From an uncultured Treponema sp. (lineage in GTDB: Bacteria; Spirochaetota; Spirochaetia; Treponematales; Treponemataceae): a DNA stretch of 64,000 nt. Where the stretch lies: positions 124,001 through 188,000 of the forward strand of contig CAJUBD010000002.1 of the NCBI GenBank assembly GCA_910584475.1, in the 5' to 3' direction. Every line of letters begins with the position of its first letter. Positions within the stretch are counted from its first letter, which is position 1. This document shows positions 44,241 to 53,290 of this stretch, in pieces. A program made the translations under genes and the position numbers. The notes under the pieces were generated by a model that saw nothing but the letters and a program-made list of their open reading frames with translations, searched no databases and was not told the DNA's origin.

Positions 44241-44447
44241 GTTTCAGAGGACGAGAGCGCATGGACAAAGGCGGAATCCTCTTTGGTGTACAACATGCCG
44301 TCAAAACTCTTGTTTGCGCTCCCTGCAACTTTGACGGTTAATGGCAACTACAAGATTGTTGTTCGTACTCGTTATGCTGGTAAGGCTGGATACGAGCGCA
44401 AGTACCTTATGGAGGCGAGGTCGGATATTGTGAGCATTTCCGCTTGA
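44241..44447 (+). pseudogene. Fragment of an exported beta-sandwich domain (DUF4469-like)
   Basis: The frame reads VSEDESAWTKAESS, then LLFALPATLTVNGNYKIVVR and ends ARSDIVSISA with a stop. This is the C-terminal strand pattern of DUF4469-type Ig-like domains often found at the ends of treponemal proteins. The N-terminus and any start are missing, so it is a relic. Confidence 0.5.
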
Positions 44448-44530
44448 GAAGGCTTTTCCGAACGCAAAACGCGGGCGCTTCATGGGAAGAATTGTGCGAA
44501 ATCAAGGACAGTGTTTCAGGCTAATTTTTC

Positions 44531-44805
44531 ATGGACAACGGCACGGCATATTTGCAAGCGAGAGCAGGCGAATTGCCGTGCACCTTGAAAAGCAACGACT
44601 ACACGAATTGGATGGAAATCAACATCTCTGTGAACAAGGAGAAATATTCGTCATGGGCTACTTCGGGATTCCGCTTTGACGGAAAGCATGGCATCTCGAA
44701 GATGACTATGTAGTGAAACGAGTAAGGCAAAAGAAACGCTAAACTCATTTCTTTCGCCACAAAGGGCAGCGACGAGAATTGGATTGTGTGGGAGGAGTCA
44801 TAATA
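44531..44805 (+). pseudogene. Broken fragment of an unknown protein
   Basis: Two adjacent frames, MDNGTAYLQARAGELPC to GKHGISKMTM and NAKLISFATKGSDENWIVW up to 44805, look like consecutive parts of one beta-rich protein broken by a stop and a frameshift. I do not recognise the family. Confidence 0.35.
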
Positions 44806-44868
44806 AAAGCACCGCACAAATGGCGCGACATCTTTGGCAGTTGCCACAATTTTATTTCATTTTCTCCC

Positions 44869-44897
44869 TTGAAACAGTTTGCGTTTTCCGCTAGAAT
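44869..44897 (+). promoter_or_regulatory. Leaderless-type promoter of ettA
   Basis: TTGAAA (44869-44874), 17 bases and TAGAAT (44892-44897). The ATG at 44904 follows after six bases. Confidence 0.6.
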
Positions 44898-44903
44898 GTT
44901 CTT

Positions 44904-46622
44904 ATGGCAAAAACAGTTGACGAAAAGAAAATCATTTACACGATGAATGATGTTAGCCGCTCTTATGGAACGAAAACGGTTTTAAAGAACATCAGCATTT
45001 CATATTATTACGGTGCGAAAATTGGCGTGATTGGCGCGAACGGTTCGGGCAAGTCAAGCCTTTTTAAAATCCTTGCGGGCGTGGACAAAGATTTTACGGG
45101 CGAGACAATTCTTTCTCCAGGATATTCAATCGGCTATCTTGAGCAAGAGCCGGAACTCGAGACGGGAAAAACCGTCAAAGAAATAGTGATGGAAGGCGTA
45201 AAGCCGATTACAGATTTGCTTGAGGAATTCGACAAAGTGAACGAAGCATTCGGCGATCCCGATTCGGACTTCGACAAACTCGCCATGCGTCAGGCAGAAA
45301 TTCAAGAAAAGCTTGACGCTCTTGATGCTTGGAATTTGAACGCAAATTTGGAACTCGCGATGGAAGCCTTACGCTGTCCTCCCGCTGAACAAATTGTAGA
45401 CATGCTTTCTGGCGGTGAACGCCGCCGTGTCGCGCTTTGCCGTCTGCTTTTGCAAAAGCCCGACATTCTTTTGCTTGACGAACCGACGAACCACCTTGAC
45501 GCGGAAACTGTCGCCTGGCTAGAAAATCATCTTCACACTTATCATGGCACTGTCATCGCGATTACGCACGACAGATATTTTTTGGATGACGTTGCCGGAT
45601 GGATTTTGGAACTCGACCGCGGCGAAGGCTATCCTTTCAAAGGAAATTATTCTTCGTGGCTTGTGCAAAAGGAGGCGCGACTCGCGCTTGAAGAAAAAGG
45701 CGAAACCCAACGCCGAAAGGAAATGCAACGAGAATTGGAATGGATTCACATGGGCATAAAAGGTCGCCAAGCGAAGCACAAGGAACACATCACGCGCTAC
45801 GAGCAACTTCTCTCTCAAGGTGGAAAAGCAAAATTAAAGGACACGCAAATTTCCATTCCTGCCGGTCCGCGTTTGGGAGGACAAGTAATAGATGCGGAAA
45901 ATTTGACTAAGTCTTTCGGCGAAAAATTGCTTTTTGAGAATTTGAATTTCCATATTCCTGCAGGCGCGGTTGTGGGAATCGTCGGTCCGAACGGTGCTGG
46001 AAAAACAACGCTTTTCAAGTTGATTGCCGGCACGGAAAAACCCGATTCAGGTTCGATAAAAGTGGGCGACACGGTGAAATTGGTTTATGTCGATCAGTTG
46101 CGCTCGAAACTCGACGAAAGCAAAACCGTCTACGAAACTTTGACCAACGGCTTGGATTTGGTGAAATTGGGCGCGGTGGACGAAAAAGGGCGCGCACTAG
46201 AAGGCGGCATTCGCGAAGTGAATGGGCATGCGTATTGTTCGTGGTTCAACTTCAACGGCGCGGAGCAAAACAAAAAAGTTTCGGTTCTTTCTGGCGGAGA
46301 AAAAAATCGTTTGAATTTGGGAATGATGCTGAAAGAAAGCGGCAATGTCTTGCTGCTCGACGAGCCGACGAACGACTTGGATGTTCAGACTGTGCGCGCG
46401 TTGGAAGAGGCATTGGAAGATTTCGCGGGCTGTGCGCTTGTAGTAAGCCATGACCGATGGTTCTTGGACAGAATATGCACGCACATTCTTGCATTTGAAA
46501 ATAATAGCACGGTGCGCTACTTTGAAGGCAATTGGAGCGAATACGCCGATTGGAAGAAAAAGGAATTTGGCGAGGACGTGGGAGTTCCCAAACGCACGGT
46601 GTACAGAAAAATTTCACGCTAG
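44904..46622 (+). CDS. ettA: Energy-dependent translational throttle protein (ABC-F)
   Basis: This 572-residue ABC-F ATPase binds the ribosomal E site and gates elongation by the ADP/ATP ratio. Two ABC cassettes are present, with GANGSGKSS and GPNGAGKTT Walker A motifs, LSGGERRR and LSGGEKNR signatures, and DEPTNHLD and DEPTNDLD Walker B motifs. The linker with many Arg/Lys residues (KEMQRELEWIHMGIKGRQAK) matches EttA. It has no ribosome binding site and uses a leaderless-type promoter. Confidence 0.95.
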   Translation: MAKTVDEKKIIYTMNDVSRSYGTKTVLKNISISYYYGAKIGVIGANGSGKSSLFKILAGVDKDFTGETILSPGYSIGYLEQEPELETGKTVKEIVMEGVKPITDLLEEFDKVNEAFGDPDSDFDKLAMRQAEIQEKLDALDAWNLNANLELAMEALRCPPAEQIVDMLSGGERRRVALCRLLLQKPDILLLDEPTNHLDAETVAWLENHLHTYHGTVIAITHDRYFLDDVAGWILELDRGEGYPFKGNYSSWLVQKEARLALEEKGETQRRKEMQRELEWIHMGIKGRQAKHKEHITRYEQLLSQGGKAKLKDTQISIPAGPRLGGQVIDAENLTKSFGEKLLFENLNFHIPAGAVVGIVGPNGAGKTTLFKLIAGTEKPDSGSIKVGDTVKLVYVDQLRSKLDESKTVYETLTNGLDLVKLGAVDEKGRALEGGIREVNGHAYCSWFNFNGAEQNKKVSVLSGGEKNRLNLGMMLKESGNVLLLDEPTNDLDVQTVRALEEALEDFAGCALVVSHDRWFLDRICTHILAFENNSTVRYFEGNWSEYADWKKKEFGEDVGVPKRTVYRKISR

Positions 46623-46629
46623 AAATTTA

Positions 46630-47215
46630 ATCTAGCAAGAAAACCACAGGCTAAGCCTGTGAAGCAATAGAAGACTAGACTCTGAATAGATTTCATGTTA
46701 CATAAGGCAGCGATTGGAACGAAAGTTAAAAAGTTACAAGAGTTTTTTTGTATGAATAAAAGCATATCACATAGCCTGGATATCGAAGTATCGGAAGAAA
46801 AAATTATATGTAGAAGCAAGGATAGGGCTGTCCGAAATAATAAAGGAATTGCTCCGATACAGAAAGACAGGGATAGCGGAAAGCACAATGTGCGTTGACC
46901 ATGTACATGTGAGCATGAGGATTCCACCGAAAGATACCGTTTCAATGTGATGAGGTATGACAGGGAAAAGTACGCTGGCACTGTTTGGCTGGCATTCAAA
47001 GTGGACAAGGTGTTTCAATAAGGAACAGAACATTATATGAGTACGGCAGACTTGAATGAGAACGTAGCGCAGAAATATCCGCGAACAAGAGAACGCAGAT
47101 GGAACAACAGGCGACTAGGAAGTACGGTGTCGCAACTGCTGTTTTACTGCCGTTGGTGATAAGTCCTTTTATGGCATAGTCAAGCCACCGGCTATGCCTA
47201 TGGTTTGGCTATACC
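46630..47215 (+). mobile_element. Decayed IS200/IS605-type element (tnpA remnant)
   Basis: Between 46795 and 47150 the frames carry pieces of a Y1-type TnpA: ELLRYRKTGIAEST, CVDHVHVSMRIPPKDTVS, GKSTLALF, and STADLNENVAQKY with IREQENAD in a shifted frame. The HVH of the HUH motif remains. Several frameshifts and stops show it is dead. Hairpins near 46648-46664 (CACAGGCT/AGCCTGTG) and 47172-47197 (GGCATAG/CTATGCC) may be its ends. Confidence 0.75.
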
Positions 47216-47240
47216 ATAATTTTATTCCACTTCGCGCGAT

Positions 47241-49934
47241 TTATTTCGCGATTTCAATCTGCAAGACTTTGTAGTTGTACTGCCGCTCGTTTATCGTGAA
47301 AGAAAATTCTTCCTCGGGCTTTTTGTCCAAGAGCGCGTTTCCGCGAGGCGACATATACGAAATCACGCCATTATCTGGATCTGATTCCCATGGTCCCATA
47401 ATCGTGTAGGTTTCGCTCTCATTCGTGTCGCGATTAAGCAAAGTCACTTTTGTGCCAAAAGAAACTATCGCGGTGGAAGCCGTGGTCGGGTCAAATACGA
47501 TGGCGCGATTCAATTCTTCCTGCAGTTTCGCGAGCGTTACGTTCAGATAATGCTGATGCTCCTTCGCAGCCTTGTACTCAGCGTTTTCCTTGAGGTCACC
47601 TTGTGCGCGAGCCTCTCCGATTTCCTTGGCGTTGGCAGGAATTTCGACTTTCTGAATCTTTTCCGCCAAAGCCCTTTTCTCTTCGAGTTTAGCGGCGGTA
47701 ACAAGCATTCCTTTCGGCGCGGCGGATTTTTCTTCCGCGGCTTGGAATTTGTAGTCGGGATATTTTTCCAAAATCCTGTTGCGGAGAGAAGTCTTGATCG
47801 AAGCGTCGATATTCACGATGTCGTTTACGAGCGTGTACATTTTTGTTACGGTCTGCTCATCGTTCGAAAACATATATTTTCCGAGCGCATCGTTTTTGAA
47901 CAGAAGGATTTCGGCCTGCTTCGCAATCTTTTTGTTTTCTACCGTGTTCACATGATTCGTGATCTCGCGCCAGCACAATTCAATGACGTTCAAAAGCGTG
48001 ATGAGCTGCTTTTCGTAACTCACGCCCGAATCCTTGTACCATTGTTCTTCCTGACAATTTTCAAAAAGGAACACAATCGCGTTTCGGAAATCGCGCGCGT
48101 TATCGTAAGCGTCCGCCGTGAATTTCTTAAGCTGTTCTTCCGCGCCAGTATCTTTCAAAGCATCAAGCATTTCCTTTTTGAGCACGGTCGGAAAAAGAGC
48201 GATGAATTCTTCCTGCCAATCCGGCAGAAGCTTTACCGACGCGATGAAATCCTCTTTCAAGGAAGTGTTTTTTGTATCCTTTAAGTCAAGGTATGTCTTT
48301 CGCGGATCTTCGAGTTTCTCATAGATGTCGGCGAACGTGTATTTGCATTGAATTGCGTGCGCAGGCAAAAGTTGCCCGATTTTCTGCACGACAAGGTATG
48401 CCGCCACGATCTGCTCGTTCGCATGGGTCAATGTCTTGACGAATCCGATAAAATATTGATACATATCGCTGAAAGACTTGTTGTTCTTTTTTGTGTTTTC
48501 ATCCTTGATGAATTTCATTATTATGTCGACACGGGCGAAGAACTGTTTTTGCGCCTTGAACTCGTTGGAATATTTTTCGTCATAGCTGATTTCATCATCG
48601 CGCACTTCGTACTGCGTGATGTCGTTTGGCTTCACGCCGAAAGTCGGGTCGGTATCGAGAATCTTTTTCGCGGCGTTATTCCATGCCGTCCATTTGTTCG
48701 TTTCCAAAATCGAGGGAACGAGTTCCGCCTTGATGCGCTTGAAGTCGCAGCTGTTGCCGAAACTTTTTATGATTCGGATGAGCATTCCCTTTTTGTCTTT
48801 GTTCGCCATCTCAACGAGCTCTTCTTTGCTTTTAGTCGCCTTCAAAACCCAAATGTGATCATTATCGAGCGGAGTCAGCGCGCTTATCGCCATTTTAAGA
48901 GCCATGTCCTTTTTGCCGACTCTCTTTCCGAAATTAATCGTCAGAATGTCGTTTTGCGATTTGATGATTTTTCCCACGCCCCACGAACGGTGGAACACGA
49001 ATCGATTTTTGTCAAACGCTATATGCTTTTCAAAGTCGCTGATGGCTTCGAAAACATTTCGGAAATTCTGCGTGAGATCGCTCGAGGCGATGTAATCTTC
49101 CAGGTTGTTTCGACCGGCGTAAAATCCGCGATAACATTCCACGATTTCTCGCCTAGCCCAATTGTCTTTCGGATCGACCTGCAAAATCAGTTTGAGGATG
49201 TCGATGGCTTTTTCCCACTTTTGGTTTTCCTTATACCACGCGTAGAGTTCCTGCATCAAAACCACGCTCTTGTCTTCGCTGATGGATTTGGCAATTTCGC
49301 GCTGCTTGTGCAAGAAGAAGTCGATGTTTTCTGGAATGAACGAAACAAGCTTCGTCCAAATTTCTTTTACCAAAGAGAAATTTTTTAGAGAAACGTATCG
49401 CGCCAAAGCTTCCTTGTAAAAATTCACCGCATCGTCGGAATTGCCGAGTTCTTCGGCATGCTCCGCCAAAGCCTTTACCATGTCCGCCTCTTCAAGGTCG
49501 ATCTTCACGAGCCTTTCATAAAGCGCCCACATCTCCTCGTTCTTGTCTTCGCGATAGCAGTTCGCCAAAGTGCGCAATGCGAATTTGTTGTTCTCGTCGT
49601 CTTCCAAAATCGTCTTGCAGATGTCGACAATGACTTGCTCTTTTTTGTTTTTGTTGAAAATGTCCACGAGCGTAATCAAAGCCGAATTGTCTATCGCGCC
49701 TTGTCGAAGCGCAATCATTCCGGAAAGGTAGAGCGCGCTGATGCTGTCTTTGGAATGCGCCAAATGTTCGTCGCAAAGCTCGCGCACTTGGCTTGCGCAT
49801 TCCTGCGCGAATGCGTCGTCAACGATTTTCGACAAATCCATAATAGCGTTTTGCGTAACATTTCCGATTGCGGCCCGTGTCCATGCTTCTTCCTTTAGCT
49901 TGTCCTGTACCAATTCAATCAAACTTTCAGACAT
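47241..49934 (-). CDS. greA: GreA-domain transcription factor with giant helical repeat extension
   Basis: The 897-residue protein ends with a full GreA domain of about 155 residues: a coiled-coil hairpin with the acidic tip GDLKENAEY and a C-terminal FKBP-like part (TIMGPWESDPDNGVISYMSPRG). It rescues backtracked RNA polymerase by stimulating transcript cleavage. The N-terminal 730 residues are predicted helical, TPR-like repeats of unknown role, an architecture known in treponemes. The ATG at 49934 has GAGGA upstream. The longer start at 49976 lies in the preceding gene. Confidence 0.9.
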   Translation of the reverse strand: MSESLIELVQDKLKEEAWTRAAIGNVTQNAIMDLSKIVDDAFAQECASQVRELCDEHLAHSKDSISALYLSGMIALRQGAIDNSALITLVDIFNKNKKEQVIVDICKTILEDDENNKFALRTLANCYREDKNEEMWALYERLVKIDLEEADMVKALAEHAEELGNSDDAVNFYKEALARYVSLKNFSLVKEIWTKLVSFIPENIDFFLHKQREIAKSISEDKSVVLMQELYAWYKENQKWEKAIDILKLILQVDPKDNWARREIVECYRGFYAGRNNLEDYIASSDLTQNFRNVFEAISDFEKHIAFDKNRFVFHRSWGVGKIIKSQNDILTINFGKRVGKKDMALKMAISALTPLDNDHIWVLKATKSKEELVEMANKDKKGMLIRIIKSFGNSCDFKRIKAELVPSILETNKWTAWNNAAKKILDTDPTFGVKPNDITQYEVRDDEISYDEKYSNEFKAQKQFFARVDIIMKFIKDENTKKNNKSFSDMYQYFIGFVKTLTHANEQIVAAYLVVQKIGQLLPAHAIQCKYTFADIYEKLEDPRKTYLDLKDTKNTSLKEDFIASVKLLPDWQEEFIALFPTVLKKEMLDALKDTGAEEQLKKFTADAYDNARDFRNAIVFLFENCQEEQWYKDSGVSYEKQLITLLNVIELCWREITNHVNTVENKKIAKQAEILLFKNDALGKYMFSNDEQTVTKMYTLVNDIVNIDASIKTSLRNRILEKYPDYKFQAAEEKSAAPKGMLVTAAKLEEKRALAEKIQKVEIPANAKEIGEARAQGDLKENAEYKAAKEHQHYLNVTLAKLQEELNRAIVFDPTTASTAIVSFGTKVTLLNRDTNESETYTIMGPWESDPDNGVISYMSPRGNALLDKKPEEEFSFTINERQYNYKVLQIEIAK

Positions 49935-49941
49935 TTTTTCC

Positions 49942-50859
49942 TCACTTAACATAAATTTCATATATTTCCGTGTCAAGGATTTTCATCCTTACAAGGAGTT
50001 CGTTTACTTCCTGCGTTTTTTTTCCGGCAGAAACATAAAAGTCTATCATCCAAAAATACATGTTTATAAGGCGCGGAATGAGAATTTTCGACTGGCATGA
50101 TGGGTTTTTCATCTCCGTTTCGGCGGCGTAAATCTTGCGACTCAAGTGCGCCACTTCAGGTTGCGTAAGCTTGCGCTTTACATTGAATATTCCGCAAAGC
50201 TGACCATACACGGGAATCCATTCCAAAAGTTCCGAGCCGACATAGCCCTTTTCTTCAACAATTTTTACGAGGCAATTTATTTCCTCCGAATCCAAAAAAT
50301 CCAGTTCTATTTTCTGAGCGTCTACAAAAAACGCTTCCCTAAACAAAATCTTCGCTTCGCGTGGCTTCGCGCACAAAGCGTAGCAGTCCGCAGCTTCTGC
50401 GATTATCGAGGCGCTGTCGTTTTTCAGCGAAAGCGCTTCCTTGAGGCAAACAAGGGCGGTTTCATATTCGCCCAACTTTTTGTAGCACAGTCCTATTCCG
50501 CGTTGTATTTTCGCTTTTCGCGCTTTGTTCCTTTCTTCCGCCTGATTGTAATGTCTCAACGCGAGCGAGAAAATTCCAACTTTAACCGCGAAAAGGGTAC
50601 GCTCGAAGATTTTATCCTTGCGCCTGATAAAACCTTGAAACGATTTCCATTCGTCAACAAAAATTTCGCCGCGCTCAAAATGATCGCCTATGCTTTCCGA
50701 ACGCGCTATGACGTCAATCCAAAAATCGCAGCAGTTCATCGCGAAGAGCAGTTCATCGTTATTCAGTTCAAAAACCAAAGCGGAAGTTAAAATCTTTTTC
50801 GCTTCTACAAAATTCGCGTTTCTTATTGAACTGTAGGCTTGCAGAATTTTTTCAGACAT
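49942..50859 (-). CDS. TPR-like helical protein, greA operon
   Basis: The 305-residue protein consists of helical repeats with TPR-like spacing in the middle (GIGLCYKKLGEYETALVCLKEA and further repeats). There is no signal peptide. It shares a promoter with the GreA fusion gene and starts the operon. A partner of the GreA extension is likely, but its function is unknown. Confidence 0.75.
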   Translation of the reverse strand: MSEKILQAYSSIRNANFVEAKKILTSALVFELNNDELLFAMNCCDFWIDVIARSESIGDHFERGEIFVDEWKSFQGFIRRKDKIFERTLFAVKVGIFSLALRHYNQAEERNKARKAKIQRGIGLCYKKLGEYETALVCLKEALSLKNDSASIIAEAADCYALCAKPREAKILFREAFFVDAQKIELDFLDSEEINCLVKIVEEKGYVGSELLEWIPVYGQLCGIFNVKRKLTQPEVAHLSRKIYAAETEMKNPSCQSKILIPRLINMYFWMIDFYVSAGKKTQEVNELLVRMKILDTEIYEIYVK

Positions 50860-50937
50860 ATAGCAAATTCAATTATAACGATTGGCAAATTTTAGTCAAG
50901 AAGAAGCACAATTTTTTTTGAAAATTTAAAAACAATG

Positions 50938-50966
50938 TATATACCGTTTTTACGAAAAATTGTCAA
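50938..50966 (-). promoter_or_regulatory. Promoter of the TPR-greA operon
   Basis: TTGACA (50961-50966), 17 bases and TATATA (50938-50943) on the minus strand, 79 bases before the ATG. Confidence 0.65.
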
Positions 50967-51116
50967 GTACCTTTGTGCATCTTTATCGATAATTTTAACT
51001 TGAGTTTTGTTCCAAATCCCTATCATCCATTGCGACTTCCGCTTGAAACTTCGTGCCACGCGTCGATTGCGGAGTTTCCAACTTACTTTCTGCGAGCTTG
51101 ATTTTCAGGGAATAAT

Positions 51117-51920
51117 TCAGCGGGAATTTTTTTGACGAAAAATTTCGTAAAGCAAAACGCCGGTCGCCACCGAAACGTTCAGGCTGTCGATTCGTCCGCA
51201 AGTCGGGATGGAGACAATCGCGTCGCATTCTTCGCGCAAAAGTCGCGAGATTCCGCTGCCCTCGCTTCCCATTATCAGCGCGCAATTTTCTGCGAATGTG
51301 CCGTCTTGAATTTGCGTTCCGCCTGCGTCCGCGCCGTAAATCCAAAATCCACTTTGCTTCAATTTCTGCGCCGCGCGCACTAGATTTGGCACGACGCTGA
51401 TTTTCACCCAATTCGACGCGCCCGCGCTTGTCCGCGCTACGATTTCATTTTGGGAAATGTCGGACGCTCCGCGATGCGACGGAACAATTACAAGCGACAC
51501 TCCGAATTGATCCGCGCTTCGCAAAATTGCGCCCACATTGTGCACGTCAGTAATCGAATCCAAAACCAAAACTGTCGCGCATTTTTTTGAATTGATTTCG
51601 TTTTCGGAATTTGCAAGAAATTCATCAAGCCATAAATCAAATTCAACAAAATTATCCGCGCGAGAATCTTCGCCGAAAACTTGCAAAACAATTCCACGAT
51701 GATCGCGTGCGCCTTGCGGCAAATTTTCTACGAGCGCGTCCAAATCTTTTTTGCCGCTCAAATTGCATTTTATACCGAGCGATGCGGCTTGCTCCAGAAT
51801 TTTTTTTACTCGCGGACCCGGATTGCAATAGAAAATCTGCATTTGCTCCGCGAGTTTTTTTTTGCCAAAGACGGATTTTAGATTTTCTTCGACCGCGTGA
51901 AATCCAGTGAAAATTTGCAT
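51117..51920 (-). CDS. rlmB: 23S rRNA 2'-O-ribose methyltransferase, TrmH/RlmB type
   Basis: The 267-residue SpoU/SPOUT enzyme methylates a ribose 2'-OH in 23S rRNA, probably Gm2251. An N-terminal L30e-like substrate domain is followed by the knot: LDSITDVHNVGAILRSA, ENCALIMGSEGSGISRLL and IPTCGRIDSLNVSVATGVLLYE. AGAGAAG lies before the ATG. The symbol is based on family resemblance. Confidence 0.88.
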   Translation of the reverse strand: MQIFTGFHAVEENLKSVFGKKKLAEQMQIFYCNPGPRVKKILEQAASLGIKCNLSGKKDLDALVENLPQGARDHRGIVLQVFGEDSRADNFVEFDLWLDEFLANSENEINSKKCATVLVLDSITDVHNVGAILRSADQFGVSLVIVPSHRGASDISQNEIVARTSAGASNWVKISVVPNLVRAAQKLKQSGFWIYGADAGGTQIQDGTFAENCALIMGSEGSGISRLLREECDAIVSIPTCGRIDSLNVSVATGVLLYEIFRQKNSR

Positions 51921-51979
51921 TTAACTTCTCTCTATTGCAACACCGCGCAAATCCTCGCAGATTTGCGCTTAACGCATTT

Positions 51980-52483
51980 TCATTTGTTCATACAGCAGTT
52001 TTTGTATTTTTTTCCGCTTCCGCAAGGACAAGGTTCATTGCGCCCGATTTTTCGACCTTCACGCACTATGGTTTCAACTTTTAGTTCGCCGGTGGAATAC
52101 GCCCACTCGCCGTCGATTTTTTTGAAGTAAGCCATTTCGTGGTGAGTTTCACGAATATGTTTTTGCGTATAGATGGCTTCAAATTCCACGAGACCTTCCG
52201 TGTCAGAAGGCGTGCCTTTTTCCGTGCGCAGAATTCGCAAGCCATGCCAAGTGGAATTGCGGCTCCAATCTTCTGTGGCCTTTCGGTCGATCTGCGCGAT
52301 TTTTTCCGAAGATTCGCAAGTGTTGATGATGAAGTCGATTTCCTGTTTGACGTAAGATGAATAGCGAGCGCGCATCAAATCTTCTGCCGTCGCCGCTTTT
52401 TTCGTTCCTTTGATGATTGGCTCGCAACATTCGCCGTAAGTTTTTCCTGAGCCGCAAGGACATAAATTTTCGTTCTGTGCCAT
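51980..52483 (-). CDS. YchJ-family protein with SEC-C motifs at both ends
   Basis: This 167-residue protein begins with CPCGSGKTYGECC and ends with CPCGSGKKYKNCC, two SEC-C zinc motifs. Between them lies a YchJ/NTF2-like domain (ARYSSYV, WHGLRILRTE). Family members are of unclear function, sometimes linked to chaperone or SecA pathways. The start is supported by a leaderless-type promoter. Confidence 0.88.
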   Translation of the reverse strand: MAQNENLCPCGSGKTYGECCEPIIKGTKKAATAEDLMRARYSSYVKQEIDFIINTCESSEKIAQIDRKATEDWSRNSTWHGLRILRTEKGTPSDTEGLVEFEAIYTQKHIRETHHEMAYFKKIDGEWAYSTGELKVETIVREGRKIGRNEPCPCGSGKKYKNCCMNK

Positions 52484-52489
52484 ACGGCA

Positions 52490-52518
52490 ATTGTATCAAA
52501 AAAATGCGGAAAAAGCAA
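52490..52518 (-). promoter_or_regulatory. Leaderless-type promoter of the YchJ gene
   Basis: TTGCTT (52513-52518), 17 bases, TACAAT (52490-52495) and six bases to the ATG at 52483. Confidence 0.5.
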
Positions 52519-52536
52519 GTGGGATTTATTCGCAAA

Positions 52537-53139
52537 TTACGCGCGCAGGACAATTCCGTCCACTGCCAAATCCAAAGTCTCGCGAATCGCGCCGATGGAA
52601 TTTTCACCCAAAACAGAAAATCTGAAAACCGAAGAAAGAATCAGGCTGTAAAGCATTTCGTAAGCCGTGCGGACATTCATTTTTTTGAATTCCTCGTTTT
52701 TCATCCCGCGAATAAGAATTCCGTCAATCAAATGGCGCAAACGAATCAGCCGCCGCCTGACGCGCTCGCCCGGGTCGATGCCATTTTTTTTGCAGTTCAA
52801 AAGATAAAAAAGTATTACGGAAAAAAGCCCTCTGTTTTTTTCGCATTCGTCCACCATCGCGCCGAGAGTTTTTCGAAGCGTGACTTCCGCGCTGAATTTT
52901 TTTTCAGCGACAATTTCTTTCAAACGCAATTCAATTCCGGCGGTAAGCTGCTTTATGCTCCACGCAAAAATTTCGCGCTTATTTTTAAAATAAATATAAA
53001 GCGTTGTTCGCGTGATTCCGCAACGGTCGGCGATTTTTTGAAACGTAACGTCCTCGTAGCCTTCATCAATAAAAACCTCGAGCGCATTCTGCAAGATTTC
53101 TTGACGACGTTTGTCGTGTTCAACGATGATCGACATTTT
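52537..53139 (-). CDS. TetR/AcrR-family regulator
   Basis: The 200-residue protein has an N-terminal TetR HTH (TFQKIADRCGITRTTLYIYFKNKREIF) and a helical ligand domain without recognisable specificity. AGGGA precedes the ATG at 53139. Four more codons reach another ATG at 53151. It is not next to an obvious efflux gene, so its target is unknown. Confidence 0.88.
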   Translation of the reverse strand, partial: KMSIIVEHDKRRQEILQNALEVFIDEGYEDVTFQKIADRCGITRTTLYIYFKNKREIFAWSIKQLTAGIELRLKEIVAEKKFSAEVTLRKTLGAMVDECEKNRGLFSVILFYLLNCKKNGIDPGERVRRRLIRLRHLIDGILIRGMKNEEFKKMNVRTAYEMLYSLILSSVFRFSVLGENSIGAIRETLDLAVDGIVLRA

Positions 53140-53290
53140 TTCCCTCATCAATGTTTAAAAGAATATGCGTTTTAGAGAATGAAATCAATTTGAATTTTCT
53201 TCATTAAGAATCCAAAGTCGAGTTGAAATCCAAAAATTCCGGATCGCATTATTGTAAAATCCGAATTAGTATTTTCAATTTCGCACAAAT

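Noticed and set aside
48348..49388. 346-residue open frame on the plus strand
   Set aside because: It is antisense to the greA fusion gene and reflects its codon bias; no domain or ribosome binding site is seen.
53152..53290. Open frame of 79 residues overlapping the THUMP methylase end
   Set aside because: It is out of frame with the methylase, lacks a ribosome binding site and has no recognisable sequence.
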